A stretch of 64,000 nucleotides of DNA from contig DATGEP010000248.1 of the NCBI GenBank assembly GCA_035310125.1, positions 1-64,000 on the forward strand, read 5' to 3'. Below the pieces are notes generated by a model. That model did no database searches. It saw nothing but the letters and a program-made list of their open reading frames with translations, and was not told the origin of the DNA. Positions 54,669-63,444 of this stretch are shown in pieces. Source of the stretch: DATGEP01 sp035310125 (GTDB taxonomy: Bacteria > Chloroflexota > Ktedonobacteria > Ktedonobacterales > JADMIN01). Every line of letters starts with the position of its first letter. The first letter of the stretch is position 1. A program made the translations under genes and the position numbers.

Positions 54669-56048
54669 ATGCGGCCAACAGGTAAAAGAACGGACGTTGG
54701 CTCATCGCGCCCCTACGTGACCACCGTGGCGGAGGCAGCGAATCGTGCACGTTCTGCCGCCGCGCCCAGCCTGGAGCGAGCGCGGACACTCTGGCGGAAT
54801 CCACGCGTACGTCTGGCCGTGGGGCTGGTCGCGGCCCTGGTGGTGCTGCTCAGCGCGCTGCGCACCGCGGCGACGCCCTTTACCGGAGGCGATCTGCTGT
54901 ACTTCACCGGGCGGTCGCATGATTTGCTGACCGGGCGCGATCCATACGCCGCCGCACTCTCCGGGCCGCGCGTGACGAACGGCGAATACAATGACATCTT
55001 CCTCTACGCGCCCATCCTCTACTACCTGCTGGCCCCGCTGTCGCTCGTGCGTTTCGCGACGGCGTGGTGGATCTGGTCGGCGCTCAACGCGGGCTTCCTG
55101 ATGGGAGGCTGCGTCGCGGTGGTGAAGCTAATGCGCCCACAGGCCTCGCTGGCGCTGGGCCTCGTGCTCGCCGTCGCGGTGACATTTACCAGCATGGCGC
55201 GGTTTGAGCTGTATTACGGGAATGTAGATGTCTTGCTGCTCTGTCTGCTGGCGACTGCGGCACTGGCGGCGCGCGGAGGCAAGACGCTGCTTGCGGGAGT
55301 GCTGCTGGGCCTCACGCCGGTGGTCTATCTTCAGGCGCTACCCATCGTCCTCTACTATCTCTGGAAGCGTGAATACCGGGTGGTCATCATCGGGGCGGCG
55401 ACATTTTTCGCGGCGGAGGCGCTCGGTTTCCTGCTCGCGCCCGCGGGCACCCTCGGACACTTCTGGTCAATCATCACCTACTTCTTTGGCGATTGGAGTG
55501 CGATCTATATCAACCAGTCGCTCTACGGGCTACTGGCGCGGTGGTTCCGGCCCATGCTCTATAGCGCCGGGCCGTTGCTCAATCTGCCCTGGCTGCCGGC
55601 GCTTGGCTGGCTGGCGCTGGCGGCGGTGGTGCTGACCCTCACCGGCCACCGCATCGCGCGGCGCCCCATCGCGGCAGGCGATAGTCACCGCGCGGGCCTG
55701 GAGCTGGCGCTGGCTATTGCGGGACTCTGCCTCATCTTTCCCGTCCTGGAGGCCAACACGTTCATCCTGGCCGGACTGCCCCTGATCGCGCTGGCGCTGG
55801 CGGTCGCCACCACATGGAGCGGCGCGACGCGGCGCTTCCAGGCGCTGGGTATCGCGCTCGTGATCTTCTTCGCCGTTAGCACGCTCGGATTGACACGGCT
55901 GATGGCGCGCCTCTCGGAGCAGTCCGGGCTGCACGGCTTTGGACTGCTCGCCCTCACAATCGGCGCCGCGCCCTATCTGTATCTCGCCGCCGCGCTGTTC
56001 GCGCTGATATGTGTGGCGCTCCCTGAGCCGAAGAACGCGGCGATATAA
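54669..56048 (+). CDS. GT87-like (DUF2029) polyprenyl-sugar membrane glycosyltransferase
   Basis: This 459-aa protein has about 10-12 membrane helices. The first loop has GGDLLYFTGRSHDLLTGRDPY followed by YAPILYYLLAPL, as in the GT87/DUF2029 family, whose actinobacterial members (mannosyltransferases) use polyprenyl-phosphate sugars outside the membrane. The acidic residue in FTGGDLLYF is the likely catalytic one. AGGGA precedes the ATG. It belongs with the ligase, amidotransferase and carrier protein, and suggests an envelope product. Confidence 0.82.
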   Translation: MRPTGKRTDVGSSRPYVTTVAEAANRARSAAAPSLERARTLWRNPRVRLAVGLVAALVVLLSALRTAATPFTGGDLLYFTGRSHDLLTGRDPYAAALSGPRVTNGEYNDIFLYAPILYYLLAPLSLVRFATAWWIWSALNAGFLMGGCVAVVKLMRPQASLALGLVLAVAVTFTSMARFELYYGNVDVLLLCLLATAALAARGGKTLLAGVLLGLTPVVYLQALPIVLYYLWKREYRVVIIGAATFFAAEALGFLLAPAGTLGHFWSIITYFFGDWSAIYINQSLYGLLARWFRPMLYSAGPLLNLPWLPALGWLALAAVVLTLTGHRIARRPIAAGDSHRAGLELALAIAGLCLIFPVLEANTFILAGLPLIALALAVATTWSGATRRFQALGIALVIFFAVSTLGLTRLMARLSEQSGLHGFGLLALTIGAAPYLYLAAALFALICVALPEPKNAAI

Positions 56049-56593
56049 TACCGCGCCTGGGCAGACGGCGCAGCAGGCAGCGCCCCTACAGACGGACGGA
56101 CGCGCAGGAGACGGGAGGCGGGCGTCCACCGGACGGGCGAGCGTCCACCGGACGGGCGAGCGCCCCTACACGCCCGTGGCGACGGCCAGCATCCCAATCG
56201 GATTGGTGGTTATGTGCCACATGACTACTACTTACCTAGACTTTGTCCATTGCTCTCGCTATCATCTGCGAGCACACAAGGGCCGGCACAGCATGCTTCG
56301 CCTTTTCGCGTATCACTGGCTCAGCGCGCTGTCGGAAAACGTATGTGTGCTGATGTCGTGACCATGTGGCAGTACCTCCCAGGCGCGTAACCGTCGTCTT
56401 CGACGCCCACTTCCTGGCCTGCCAAGCTTGTCTGAGGACGCCTGACCGGGTATACTCCCTCTACACAAGTGGACAAGTGGACAACATCGTGTGGGGCGTG
56501 CGAGCCGCCCTGTTTTGCGACTCATCGCCATTCCTGCCACTACCCCTCTTCTCTCCTCACTGGGCCTGCTTACGATGGAGGAGCACGACAACC
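56049..56593. other. Repeat-bearing gap after the membrane glycosyltransferase
   Basis: It holds a reverse-oriented GTAGGGGCGC element (56064-56090) and two tandem copies of a 19-bp unit GCGTCCACCGGACGGGCGA (56122-56140 and 56141-56159), followed by a related GCGCCCCTAC half. There is no gene in the rest. Confidence 0.65.
56064..56176. repeat. Cluster of dispersed and tandem GC-rich repeats
   Basis: The units are listed under the surrounding gap. The tandem 19-bp unit contains the small palindrome GTCCACCGGAC, which also forms part of the element at 4066. Confidence 0.8.
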
Positions 56594-57325
56594 ATGGAGA
56601 CGCTCAACGGCAGCGTGGCTCTCGTCACAGGCGCCTCGTCCGGCATCGGTAAAGGGATCGCTACCATGCTGGCTGCGGAAGGCGTGCAGGTGGCCTTGGT
56701 CGCCCGCCGTGAGCACGAGCTCCAGGGGGTCGCCGATGCCATTCGCCACCACGGTGGTACGGCCCTCGTCGCCTCTGCCGACTTGCGCGATGACCAGGCG
56801 CTGCGCGCGGTGGTCGAGCAGACCCGCGCCAGCCTCGGCCCCATTGATATGCTCGTCAACAGTGGCGGGATCGTCGAGACGACGCCCATTCATGAGCTCG
56901 ATCTGCAGGCGTGGGATGCCTGTCTGGCAGTCAATCTGCGCGCGCCCGCCCTGCTGTGCGCAGCCCTGCTCCCGAGCATGCGGGAACGGAAGCGCGGCTA
57001 CATCGTCAACATCGCCAGCGAAGCCGGCGCCCTCGTCTATGCGGGCATGGGAGCGTATGCCGTCAGTAAGCATGGGCTGCGGGTCTTGACGGAATTGATC
57101 CAGGACGAAAACCAGGAACATGGCGTCAAGGCGTGGGCCATTTGTCCCGGCTATGTCGACACGCCGATGGTGGCGGCGTGGGATCCTGATGCGCTCCCCC
57201 ACAATTTCTTGCAGGTGGGGGAAGTAGTTGAGGTGGTGCGCTTCCTCCTGACCCAGGGGGCGAATGTGAAGATGGGTCCAGAGATTCTGATTCGCACGAC
57301 ACGCAACCCCCATGCGCCAGATTGA
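56594..57325 (+). CDS. Short-chain dehydrogenase/reductase
   Basis: The protein is 243 aa. The cofactor motif is VTGASSGIGKGIA, the NSGG motif is in LVNSGGIV (normally NNAG), the catalytic Ser is in VNIASEAG, and YxxxK is in AYAVSKHG. An Arg-rich ARREHE after strand 2 suggests NADP. The substrate is unknown. GGAGGAG lies about 11 nt before the ATG, and the longer frame upstream looks non-coding. Confidence 0.92.
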   Translation: METLNGSVALVTGASSGIGKGIATMLAAEGVQVALVARREHELQGVADAIRHHGGTALVASADLRDDQALRAVVEQTRASLGPIDMLVNSGGIVETTPIHELDLQAWDACLAVNLRAPALLCAALLPSMRERKRGYIVNIASEAGALVYAGMGAYAVSKHGLRVLTELIQDENQEHGVKAWAICPGYVDTPMVAAWDPDALPHNFLQVGEVVEVVRFLLTQGANVKMGPEILIRTTRNPHAPD

Positions 57326-57665
57326 AGGATCGCGGAGGAAGCATGATGTCTCGCAACGGTGCAGGATCTTCGCGCGCAGCGCCTCTTATCCCGATGCGCA
57401 GATGCTCAAATGGATAAAGTCTAGCTTACAAACTATCTCAAAAGGCAGGTAGTCTTTGACTAGCGTGTGTGCGATGTCGTTGGCCCTCCTCTCGATGCAC
57501 CGGGAGCGGTTTGCCGCAGGCTGATGCGAGCACGACCGACGTGGTCGAGTCGTGTTGACATGGTACGACCGGCAGGTGTGACCCAGCGCATACCACATCT
57601 CGTTGGTATCCGGGTACAATTGAGGCACTACGCACGTCACATGTCGGTGCCAAGAGGTAAGCAAC
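57326..57665. other. Gap before the class V aminotransferase
   Basis: About 340 bases of lower GC. A -10-like TACAAT at 57615-57620 lies 46 bases before the next gene but has no matching -35 box. Confidence 0.35.
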
Positions 57666-59159
57666 ATGAAGGTGCTCTGGGGAAATAGGCCGCGGGCAAC
57701 CACTGCGCCAACACGGAGCATCGCCGATTGGACTCCCCAGATGCGTCTGGACGGGATGCGTGCCGCATTCAAAGCCTTTCGGCATGCGTATCCTGCCTAC
57801 GATACGACCCGCAAGCTGGACGATCTGCGTACCGCTGACTACGCGCGCCTGGACCGACTGGGACATGTCTATCTGGACTACACGGGCGGCGGCGTATACG
57901 CGCAATCGCAGGTCGCCAGGCATATGGCGCTGCTCAATAACGGCGTGTTCGGCAATCCACATTCGCATAATTTGACATCCATGGCCATGACGCGCCTGGT
58001 CGAGCAGGCACGCAACTACGTGCTGACGTATTTCCATGCCTCGCCCGAGGAATACATGGTGATCTTTACGCCGAACGCGACTGGTGCGCTCAGGCTTATT
58101 GGCGAGTCCTACCCATTTCGGCCAGGCGACACCTATCTGCTGACGTTCGACAACCACAATTCCGTCAACGGCATACGGGAGTATGCGCGCTGCAGGCAGG
58201 CGACGGTGACCTACGTTCCCATCGTGCTGCCAGAGATGCGCGTGGACACGGTCACATTGGCAGCTGAGATGGATAAGGCCCGTCCGGGGGGCAATAACCT
58301 GTTCGCCTATCCGGCGCAATCCAATTTCTCCGGTGTCCAGCATCCACTGGAGTGGATTGCGCAGGCGCAAGCCAAGGGGTGGGATGTGTTGTTGGACGCA
58401 GCGGCATATGTCCCCACCAACCGCCTCGATCTCAGGCAGTGGCATCCTGACTTCGTGTCAATCTCGTTTTACAAGATCTTCGGCTATCCGACGGGAATCG
58501 GCTGTCTCATCGCACGCAAGCCTGCCCTGCGCAAGCTGAAACGTCCCTGGTACGCGGGAGGCACGATCACGTTCTCGTCCGTGGTGGCATTCGACCACTA
58601 CCTGACGCCTGGTCCCGCCAGCTTCGAGGACGGAACAGTCAATTACCTGGGCATACCGGCCATTGAGTCGGGTCTCAAGCTTATCGAGTCCATTGGGATA
58701 GACATGATTCACACGCGGGTGACATGTCTGGCCGCTTGGCTCATCGCGCAGATGGTTGGCCTGCGCCACAGCAATGGCGCGCCGCTCGTGCAGCTCTACG
58801 GGCCGCCGAACACACATATGCGCGGGGGCACGATTCAGGTCAATTTCTTCGACCCCGACGGCAGATTGATTGACTGTACGATGGTCGAGCGCCTGGCAAA
58901 CGAGGTCCGCATCTCGCTGCGTGCGGGATGCCACTGCAATCCCGGTGCACGCGAAGTAGCGCTGGGATTTACCGCGGATGACTTGTTGGTGTGCTTCAAG
59001 GACAAGGACAGCCAGACCTACGAGCAGTTCTTGCAGGTGATTGACGGCAAGACGACCGGCGCACTGCGGGCTTCGCTGGGCCTCGTCACCACGTTCGCCG
59101 ACGTGTACACCTATGTACAGTTTGCCAAGACGTTGATCGATCGCCACGCCTTAAGCTGA
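57666..59159 (+). CDS. Class V aminotransferase, Moco-sulfurase-like
   Basis: The protein is 497 aa. The PLP lysine is Lys270 in SISFYKIFGYPTG, the cofactor Asp/His region is LDAAAYVPTN, and the conserved RAGCHCNPGA at 419-428 resembles the RTGCFCNPGA of molybdenum-cofactor sulfurases. There is no C-terminal MOSC domain. It may move sulfur from cysteine or act as a cysteine lyase. AGAGG precedes the ATG. Gene moaD-moaE is far away in the same window, so a Moco link is not shown by context. Confidence 0.9.
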   Translation: MKVLWGNRPRATTAPTRSIADWTPQMRLDGMRAAFKAFRHAYPAYDTTRKLDDLRTADYARLDRLGHVYLDYTGGGVYAQSQVARHMALLNNGVFGNPHSHNLTSMAMTRLVEQARNYVLTYFHASPEEYMVIFTPNATGALRLIGESYPFRPGDTYLLTFDNHNSVNGIREYARCRQATVTYVPIVLPEMRVDTVTLAAEMDKARPGGNNLFAYPAQSNFSGVQHPLEWIAQAQAKGWDVLLDAAAYVPTNRLDLRQWHPDFVSISFYKIFGYPTGIGCLIARKPALRKLKRPWYAGGTITFSSVVAFDHYLTPGPASFEDGTVNYLGIPAIESGLKLIESIGIDMIHTRVTCLAAWLIAQMVGLRHSNGAPLVQLYGPPNTHMRGGTIQVNFFDPDGRLIDCTMVERLANEVRISLRAGCHCNPGAREVALGFTADDLLVCFKDKDSQTYEQFLQVIDGKTTGALRASLGLVTTFADVYTYVQFAKTLIDRHALS

Positions 59160-59363
59160 TGGGCGACGTCTCGGACCCACTACTACTACCGTGCGATGAG
59201 CACGTCGTTGGGATACGGGCCGGCGGGCTTTGAGCTGCCTCGGCATCCCGCATTATGCCACTAGCGTGCTATTGGGTGCGTCAGGGGCATAATCACTATC
59301 GGATTTGGTATAACGGGTCACGCGGACCCTGCTCACAACCTCCGCAACCCCTGCCCTACAAAA

Positions 59364-59393
59364 CGTGTTGTAGTCTCAGAAGACACGCTTTTT
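59364..59393 (+). terminator. Weak hairpin with T run before the sigma factor gene
   Basis: CGTGT and ACACG arms with an inner GTCT/AGAC pair, followed by CTTTTT. It ends 20 bases before the sigma gene, so if real it would be an attenuator rather than an end of the gene before it. Confidence 0.3.
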
Positions 59394-59412
59394 GACGAGG
59401 GGAGATGAGCAC

Positions 59413-59991
59413 GTGGAGGAGAACGACCTGAGCGCGGCGCTGGCGGCTAGCGTGGACGGCGCATACGAGGACGTCGTGCGCGCCTTCCAGCACCGGCTGT
59501 ACGCCTTCGCGCTGCGTATGTGTGGCAGCCCCCAGGATGCCGAGGAAATCGCACAGGATGCCTTCATCCGCGCGTACCGGGCGTTGCGGACGTATCCCGC
59601 CGAACGTGTGCGGGCGCTGGCGTTGCGGCCCTGGCTGTATCAAATCACCCTCAATGTGTGCCGCAACCGCGCGCGACCGGGGCGCCCGCTCTCCGTGCCA
59701 CTGGATGGCGCTGAAGGCGGCGCGCCGCTGGAGATCGAGGGCGACGCGCGTGAGCGCCCAGATGTGATCGCGGAACAGATGGAGCTGCGCCACACCGTAG
59801 CGACAGCCATTCTGCGGCTACCGGTGCACTTCCGCGCTGCCGTAATTCTGCGGCATGTCGAGGGGCTGAGCTATCAGGAGATTGCGGTGTTGTTGGGCCA
59901 GCCGCCGGGCACGGTGAAAGCGCATGTCCACCGGGGCGCGAAGCTGCTGCGCGAGGTGCTGGCGGCGGCCCCCGAGCTTGCTGGAGTCTGA
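59413..59991 (+). CDS. ECF sigma factor
   Basis: This protein of about 192 aa has sigma region 2 in AFQHRLYAFALRMCGSPQDA (split: then EEIAQDAFIRAYRAL), and region 4 in LPVHFRAAVILRHVEGLSYQEIAVLLGQPPGTVKAHVHRG. The latter is quoted in parts: VEGLSYQEIAVLLGQPPG, TVKAHVHRG. The GTG at 59413 has GAGGGGAG upstream, and a TTG at 59392 is the alternative. No anti-sigma gene adjoins it. The downstream DNA-repair methyltransferase gene, 53 nt away, is probably in the same operon. Confidence 0.9.
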   Translation: MEENDLSAALAASVDGAYEDVVRAFQHRLYAFALRMCGSPQDAEEIAQDAFIRAYRALRTYPAERVRALALRPWLYQITLNVCRNRARPGRPLSVPLDGAEGGAPLEIEGDARERPDVIAEQMELRHTVATAILRLPVHFRAAVILRHVEGLSYQEIAVLLGQPPGTVKAHVHRGAKLLREVLAAAPELAGV

Positions 59992-60044
59992 TGGCGCGGA
60001 ATGCGAAATGCATGGCAGAACCAGATTGAACGTGAGGGAATCAT

Positions 60045-60854
60045 ATGGAGCGAAGAAGCGTGGACGCGCTGACCGAAGCGCGTGAGCTGGTACGACGGCT
60101 GCGGGCGCTGGCGGATGTTGATGCGCCGGTGTCGCTGATGGCGAATGTGCTGGGTGAGCTTGGGTTGGGTGACCGCTACTTTCCGGTGAATACGCCGCTG
60201 GGGCGCGTCTACGTGGCCTATAGCGAGCGCGGCATCTCAGCGGTACGGCTTTCGTCGTCGCCGGAGGTATTCGAGGAACAGTTTCAGGCAGAGTTTGGGC
60301 GGCGCGCGTGGCGGCTGGCGGAGCCACCGATGCAGCTCGCGCGCAAAGTGGAGAGACGGCTGCGCGAGAATACGGGCGAGCTACGCTTCGATCTGCGCGA
60401 CCTCTCGGAGTTTGAGCAAGCGGTGCTGTTGAAGGCGCTGGAGATACCGCGTGGCGAGGTGCGCCCGTACGCCTGGGTGGCACGCGAGATCGGACACCCG
60501 AAGGCGGTGCGAGCGGTTGGGACGGCGTTGGGGCATAATCCGGTGCCGTTGCTCATTCCCTGCCACCGCGTCGTGCAGAGCAGCGGCAAGCTTGGACGAT
60601 ACTCACTTGGGAGCGACGAGAATAAGCGCGTCATCCTCACCGCCGAGGGGGTGGATGCCGACAGGTTGGAGTCGCTGGCCCGTGCGGGTGTGCGCTACAC
60701 TGGCAGCGACACAACGCATATCTTCTGTTTCCCCACGTGCCGGCACGCGCGGCGTACGACCGACCAGCACCGTATGTGGTTCGCCTCCGAGGCGGCGGCG
60801 ATGGCGGCAGGCTACCGTCCCTGCAAAGTTTGCCGCCCGGCGCTGGCGGGATGA
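60045..60854 (+). CDS. O6-methylguanine-DNA methyltransferase with a C-terminal Ada zinc domain
   Basis: The protein is 269 aa. Residues about 40-200 are an Ogt/MGMT domain with acceptor Cys173 in LIPCHRVVQSSGKLG. Residues about 212-269 are an Ada metal-binding domain with Cys228, Cys232, Cys260 and Cys263 (FCFPTC and CKVC). In E. coli Ada the zinc domain is N-terminal and is followed by an AraC domain. Here the order is reversed and AraC is lacking. The zinc domain could repair methylphosphotriesters or sense them. GAGGGA precedes the ATG. It follows an ECF sigma factor gene. Confidence 0.92.
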   Translation: MERRSVDALTEARELVRRLRALADVDAPVSLMANVLGELGLGDRYFPVNTPLGRVYVAYSERGISAVRLSSSPEVFEEQFQAEFGRRAWRLAEPPMQLARKVERRLRENTGELRFDLRDLSEFEQAVLLKALEIPRGEVRPYAWVAREIGHPKAVRAVGTALGHNPVPLLIPCHRVVQSSGKLGRYSLGSDENKRVILTAEGVDADRLESLARAGVRYTGSDTTHIFCFPTCRHARRTTDQHRMWFASEAAAMAAGYRPCKVCRPALAG

Positions 60855-60945
60855 TCCGCGGCGCGGGAACCTCACCACATCCACTTCGCGCGAAGAGCGG
60901 AGCAGCCAGCGGCCCACGCTGCCCGTGGGGCGACCGCGCGCCGCC

Positions 60946-62484
60946 TCACGGCAGCGAGTCAGTTTCCCAGATGGTGAGGGTAGCGGAGTCCTGAAGGTAC
61001 GCTAGCAGGCGTGTGCCATCCGGCGACCAGCGCAACAGGCCCCTGGTATACCCGCCGAGAAATTCCGTGCCGTGCGATGGCTCCAATGTGGCGAGGTCGT
61101 GGCCTGTCGCGCAGTCATAGAGATGCACGCCATTCGTGCTGTCCGCCATGGCGGACATGCCATATGCCGCCAGCACTCGCCCGTCTGGCCGCCAGGCGAC
61201 GATCCAGCCATTCTCCGCGACGTTGACAACCGGGCCAAGATTCATCAACTGCTGAAGCGCCCTGTCGCGCACGGGCAAATAGTCGAACTGGGCGACTTGT
61301 TCCAACCCGGTGTATCCCGACGGGTGCGGAGGCGATTGACCCAGCGGCACGAGCACCGCGCTCATATCGAGGGGCGCGCCTGGATGCCGTCCACTGCGCT
61401 CCGCCAGGCGGTCGCCATCGGGCGACCAGGGTACGAAGGAGGTGGCGAAGACGTACCCGAACAGCTTATTGGCCCCATCAGCGGAGCTTACCACCTCAAT
61501 CGGTAAGAGCTGCCCCGGCTGCCAGATGCTAAACGCCGCGCCACCATCGGGATTGCCGACCGGCGCGAGCGACTGCGCGGGAGGCACCACACCCGGCGTC
61601 AGCGGCGATTCGGGAAGAAACATATCGTGCGCGTCCCAGCGATACCCCAGGGCGGGTGGGATTTCTTGAGGCGCCGCACTGGCGGATAGAGCGGAGAACG
61701 GGAGCGGCTTGCCCAATGTAAAATCCCACAGTGGCGAGGCGTCTGCCAGATTGGGGGCAAACAATACGCGCACCTGCGCGCCGTCGCTGTCCGCCAGCAC
61801 AATCCCTTCCCAGACGACACCAAGCCCCGCACGCGAGACGACGCTCGCAAAGAACGGCAACGCGAGCCGGCGCCCATCCGGGGACCAGAGCACCTGTGAG
61901 TAGACGAGCTGTATGCCGTCAAGAGGTGGCGGCGGAGAAAGCGACCCCGTCGGAGAAACCGCCGGCACATCAACGGGATCAAGCGTATGCATCTCGCTCA
62001 GCACGGGACCATCTGGCGCGATGCGCGTCACCAGCCTGCCAGATCGCGCATCATAGATCAGGACGGCGTTCGGGACGTAGTATTGCACGGCGTCACACGG
62101 CTCGACGTGCGCCGATTGGCAGCCGAGCAGCGCGATCCACTTACCGCCAGGCGACCAGGCCATGTCCACCAGAAACGAGATGGCGCCCGTATCTACGGAC
62201 AGGGCCAGCGGTTGCGGTAGCTGCCGCTCGAAGAGATGCAGATTTGGTAAGCCATACATGCTGACGGTGATTGCTAGCAACATCAGCACGACGGCGCCCA
62301 CCGCGCTCAACGCGCGCACGATACGCTGGTGTAGGGAGAATCGTTTGCCGGCGAGCGGGCGCGCTGACCAGAAGACGACGCCAGCGATGGGCCGCCATCC
62401 CGAGGTCCGCAGGTCGCTGATCTCGGCGACGAAGCTTTCATCCGTCTCGGTCTCGATGGGTTGTGGTGGCCCGGACTCACTCAT
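60946..62484 (-). CDS. Membrane-anchored beta-propeller protein
   Basis: The protein is 512 aa. One membrane helix lies at about residues 58-80 (ALSAVGAVVLMLLAITVSMYG), so the large C-terminal part should be outside the membrane. That part has at least six WSPxG/WxPDG turns (MAWSPGGKW, LWSPDGRRLALPF, PWSPDGDRLAE, AWRPDGRVLAAYG, LRWSPDGTRLLAY), the signature of TolB/WD40-like propellers. The function is unknown and it may bind protein or surface polymer. It lies alone on the minus strand between the DNA-repair gene and hisI. Confidence 0.85.
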   Translation of the reverse strand: MSESGPPQPIETETDESFVAEISDLRTSGWRPIAGVVFWSARPLAGKRFSLHQRIVRALSAVGAVVLMLLAITVSMYGLPNLHLFERQLPQPLALSVDTGAISFLVDMAWSPGGKWIALLGCQSAHVEPCDAVQYYVPNAVLIYDARSGRLVTRIAPDGPVLSEMHTLDPVDVPAVSPTGSLSPPPPLDGIQLVYSQVLWSPDGRRLALPFFASVVSRAGLGVVWEGIVLADSDGAQVRVLFAPNLADASPLWDFTLGKPLPFSALSASAAPQEIPPALGYRWDAHDMFLPESPLTPGVVPPAQSLAPVGNPDGGAAFSIWQPGQLLPIEVVSSADGANKLFGYVFATSFVPWSPDGDRLAERSGRHPGAPLDMSAVLVPLGQSPPHPSGYTGLEQVAQFDYLPVRDRALQQLMNLGPVVNVAENGWIVAWRPDGRVLAAYGMSAMADSTNGVHLYDCATGHDLATLEPSHGTEFLGGYTRGLLRWSPDGTRLLAYLQDSATLTIWETDSLP

Positions 62485-62517
62485 GAGCGTGTTCGGAACC
62501 TCACCGTCCGCCTTCTC

Positions 62518-63444
62518 TTACGGGATACAGGGTGAAAAGCTGATGGGATGCTTCGCGCGCAGCGCGGCGAGATCGGCGGCCAGCACGTCCGCTGGATGCA
62601 CGCCGGCCTCGCGGCAGAGCGCGCCCGCCTGCGTAAGGAGTGTCACGCAGCCCTGAATGGCCACGTCCGGCTCCGGCTTGCCGTCCACGCGCGGCGGTGG
62701 AACCGCGCCATTCCAGCCGCCGAGCCACGCCATGTGCGGGTTCCACGCATCGTAGGGGTATCCCAGCGCAATGGCGGCAACCGACACCCAATAGCTCACC
62801 TGACCTGCCTCCAGTATACCGTCCGCTGGAAGACCCTGGTGCCGGTGCGTGCCGGCGACGACGCCACGCAGCTCCGCAAGCTCTTCGCGGGCGCGGGCAA
62901 GCGCATGGCGAGCGGTGGCATCAGAATCAGGCGAGCGCAGCCGCCGCGACGTACCGGAGATCGCCGTGAGGTCGGTGTCGCGCAGCTCCTCGTAGGCGGC
63001 ATAAAGGGCGCGGGCAACGGATTCGAGCGACGCGGGATTGCTGCCAGTCGCGGCACCGTAGACCTCGATGGGATTGAAGGTGCGTGAGGCGACGGTTTCT
63101 ATGGTGAAGACGCCGCCAGCGGTTGCATCCGCCCGCACACGGCGATAGTAGCAGGAGCGGTAGCCGTCGTGGCAGGCGCCGGGACCGGCCAGCGTGACGC
63201 GCGCGAGCAGGCTGTTACCTTCGCAGTTGACACGCAGCTCCGAGAGGCGCAGCGTGTGGCCGGACCGCTCGCCCTTACGCCAGAGCGCCCGGCGCGAGCG
63301 GCTCCAGAGGACCAACACGCCCTCAGCCAGCGTGCGGCGCAGAGCTTCGGCGTTCATGTACGCCAGCAGCAGCACATCGCCGGTGGCTTCGTCTTGCGCG
63401 ACGACGGGAAGCAGGCCATCGGCATCGAAGGTGATGGCGGTCAT
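62518..63444 (-). CDS. hisI: Phosphoribosyl-AMP cyclohydrolase fused to a MazG-like domain
   Basis: The protein is 308 aa. Residues 1 to about 115 are HisI: FDADGLLPVVAQD, LAYMN, LWSRSRRALWRKGERSGH and zinc Cys74, Cys91 and Cys98 (the latter in DGYRSCYYRR). The Mg-binding DCDxD stretch reads NCEGN instead. From about 130 to 300 a helical MazG-like region follows (AREELAELRGVVAGTH, ILEAGQVSYWVSV), in place of a standard HisE. Its start overlaps the hisF stop by 4 nt (ATGA). It should open the ring of phosphoribosyl-AMP in histidine synthesis, and the MazG-like domain could replace HisE. Confidence 0.9.
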   Translation of the reverse strand: MTAITFDADGLLPVVAQDEATGDVLLLAYMNAEALRRTLAEGVLVLWSRSRRALWRKGERSGHTLRLSELRVNCEGNSLLARVTLAGPGACHDGYRSCYYRRVRADATAGGVFTIETVASRTFNPIEVYGAATGSNPASLESVARALYAAYEELRDTDLTAISGTSRRLRSPDSDATARHALARAREELAELRGVVAGTHRHQGLPADGILEAGQVSYWVSVAAIALGYPYDAWNPHMAWLGGWNGAVPPPRVDGKPEPDVAIQGCVTLLTQAGALCREAGVHPADVLAADLAALRAKHPISFSPCIP

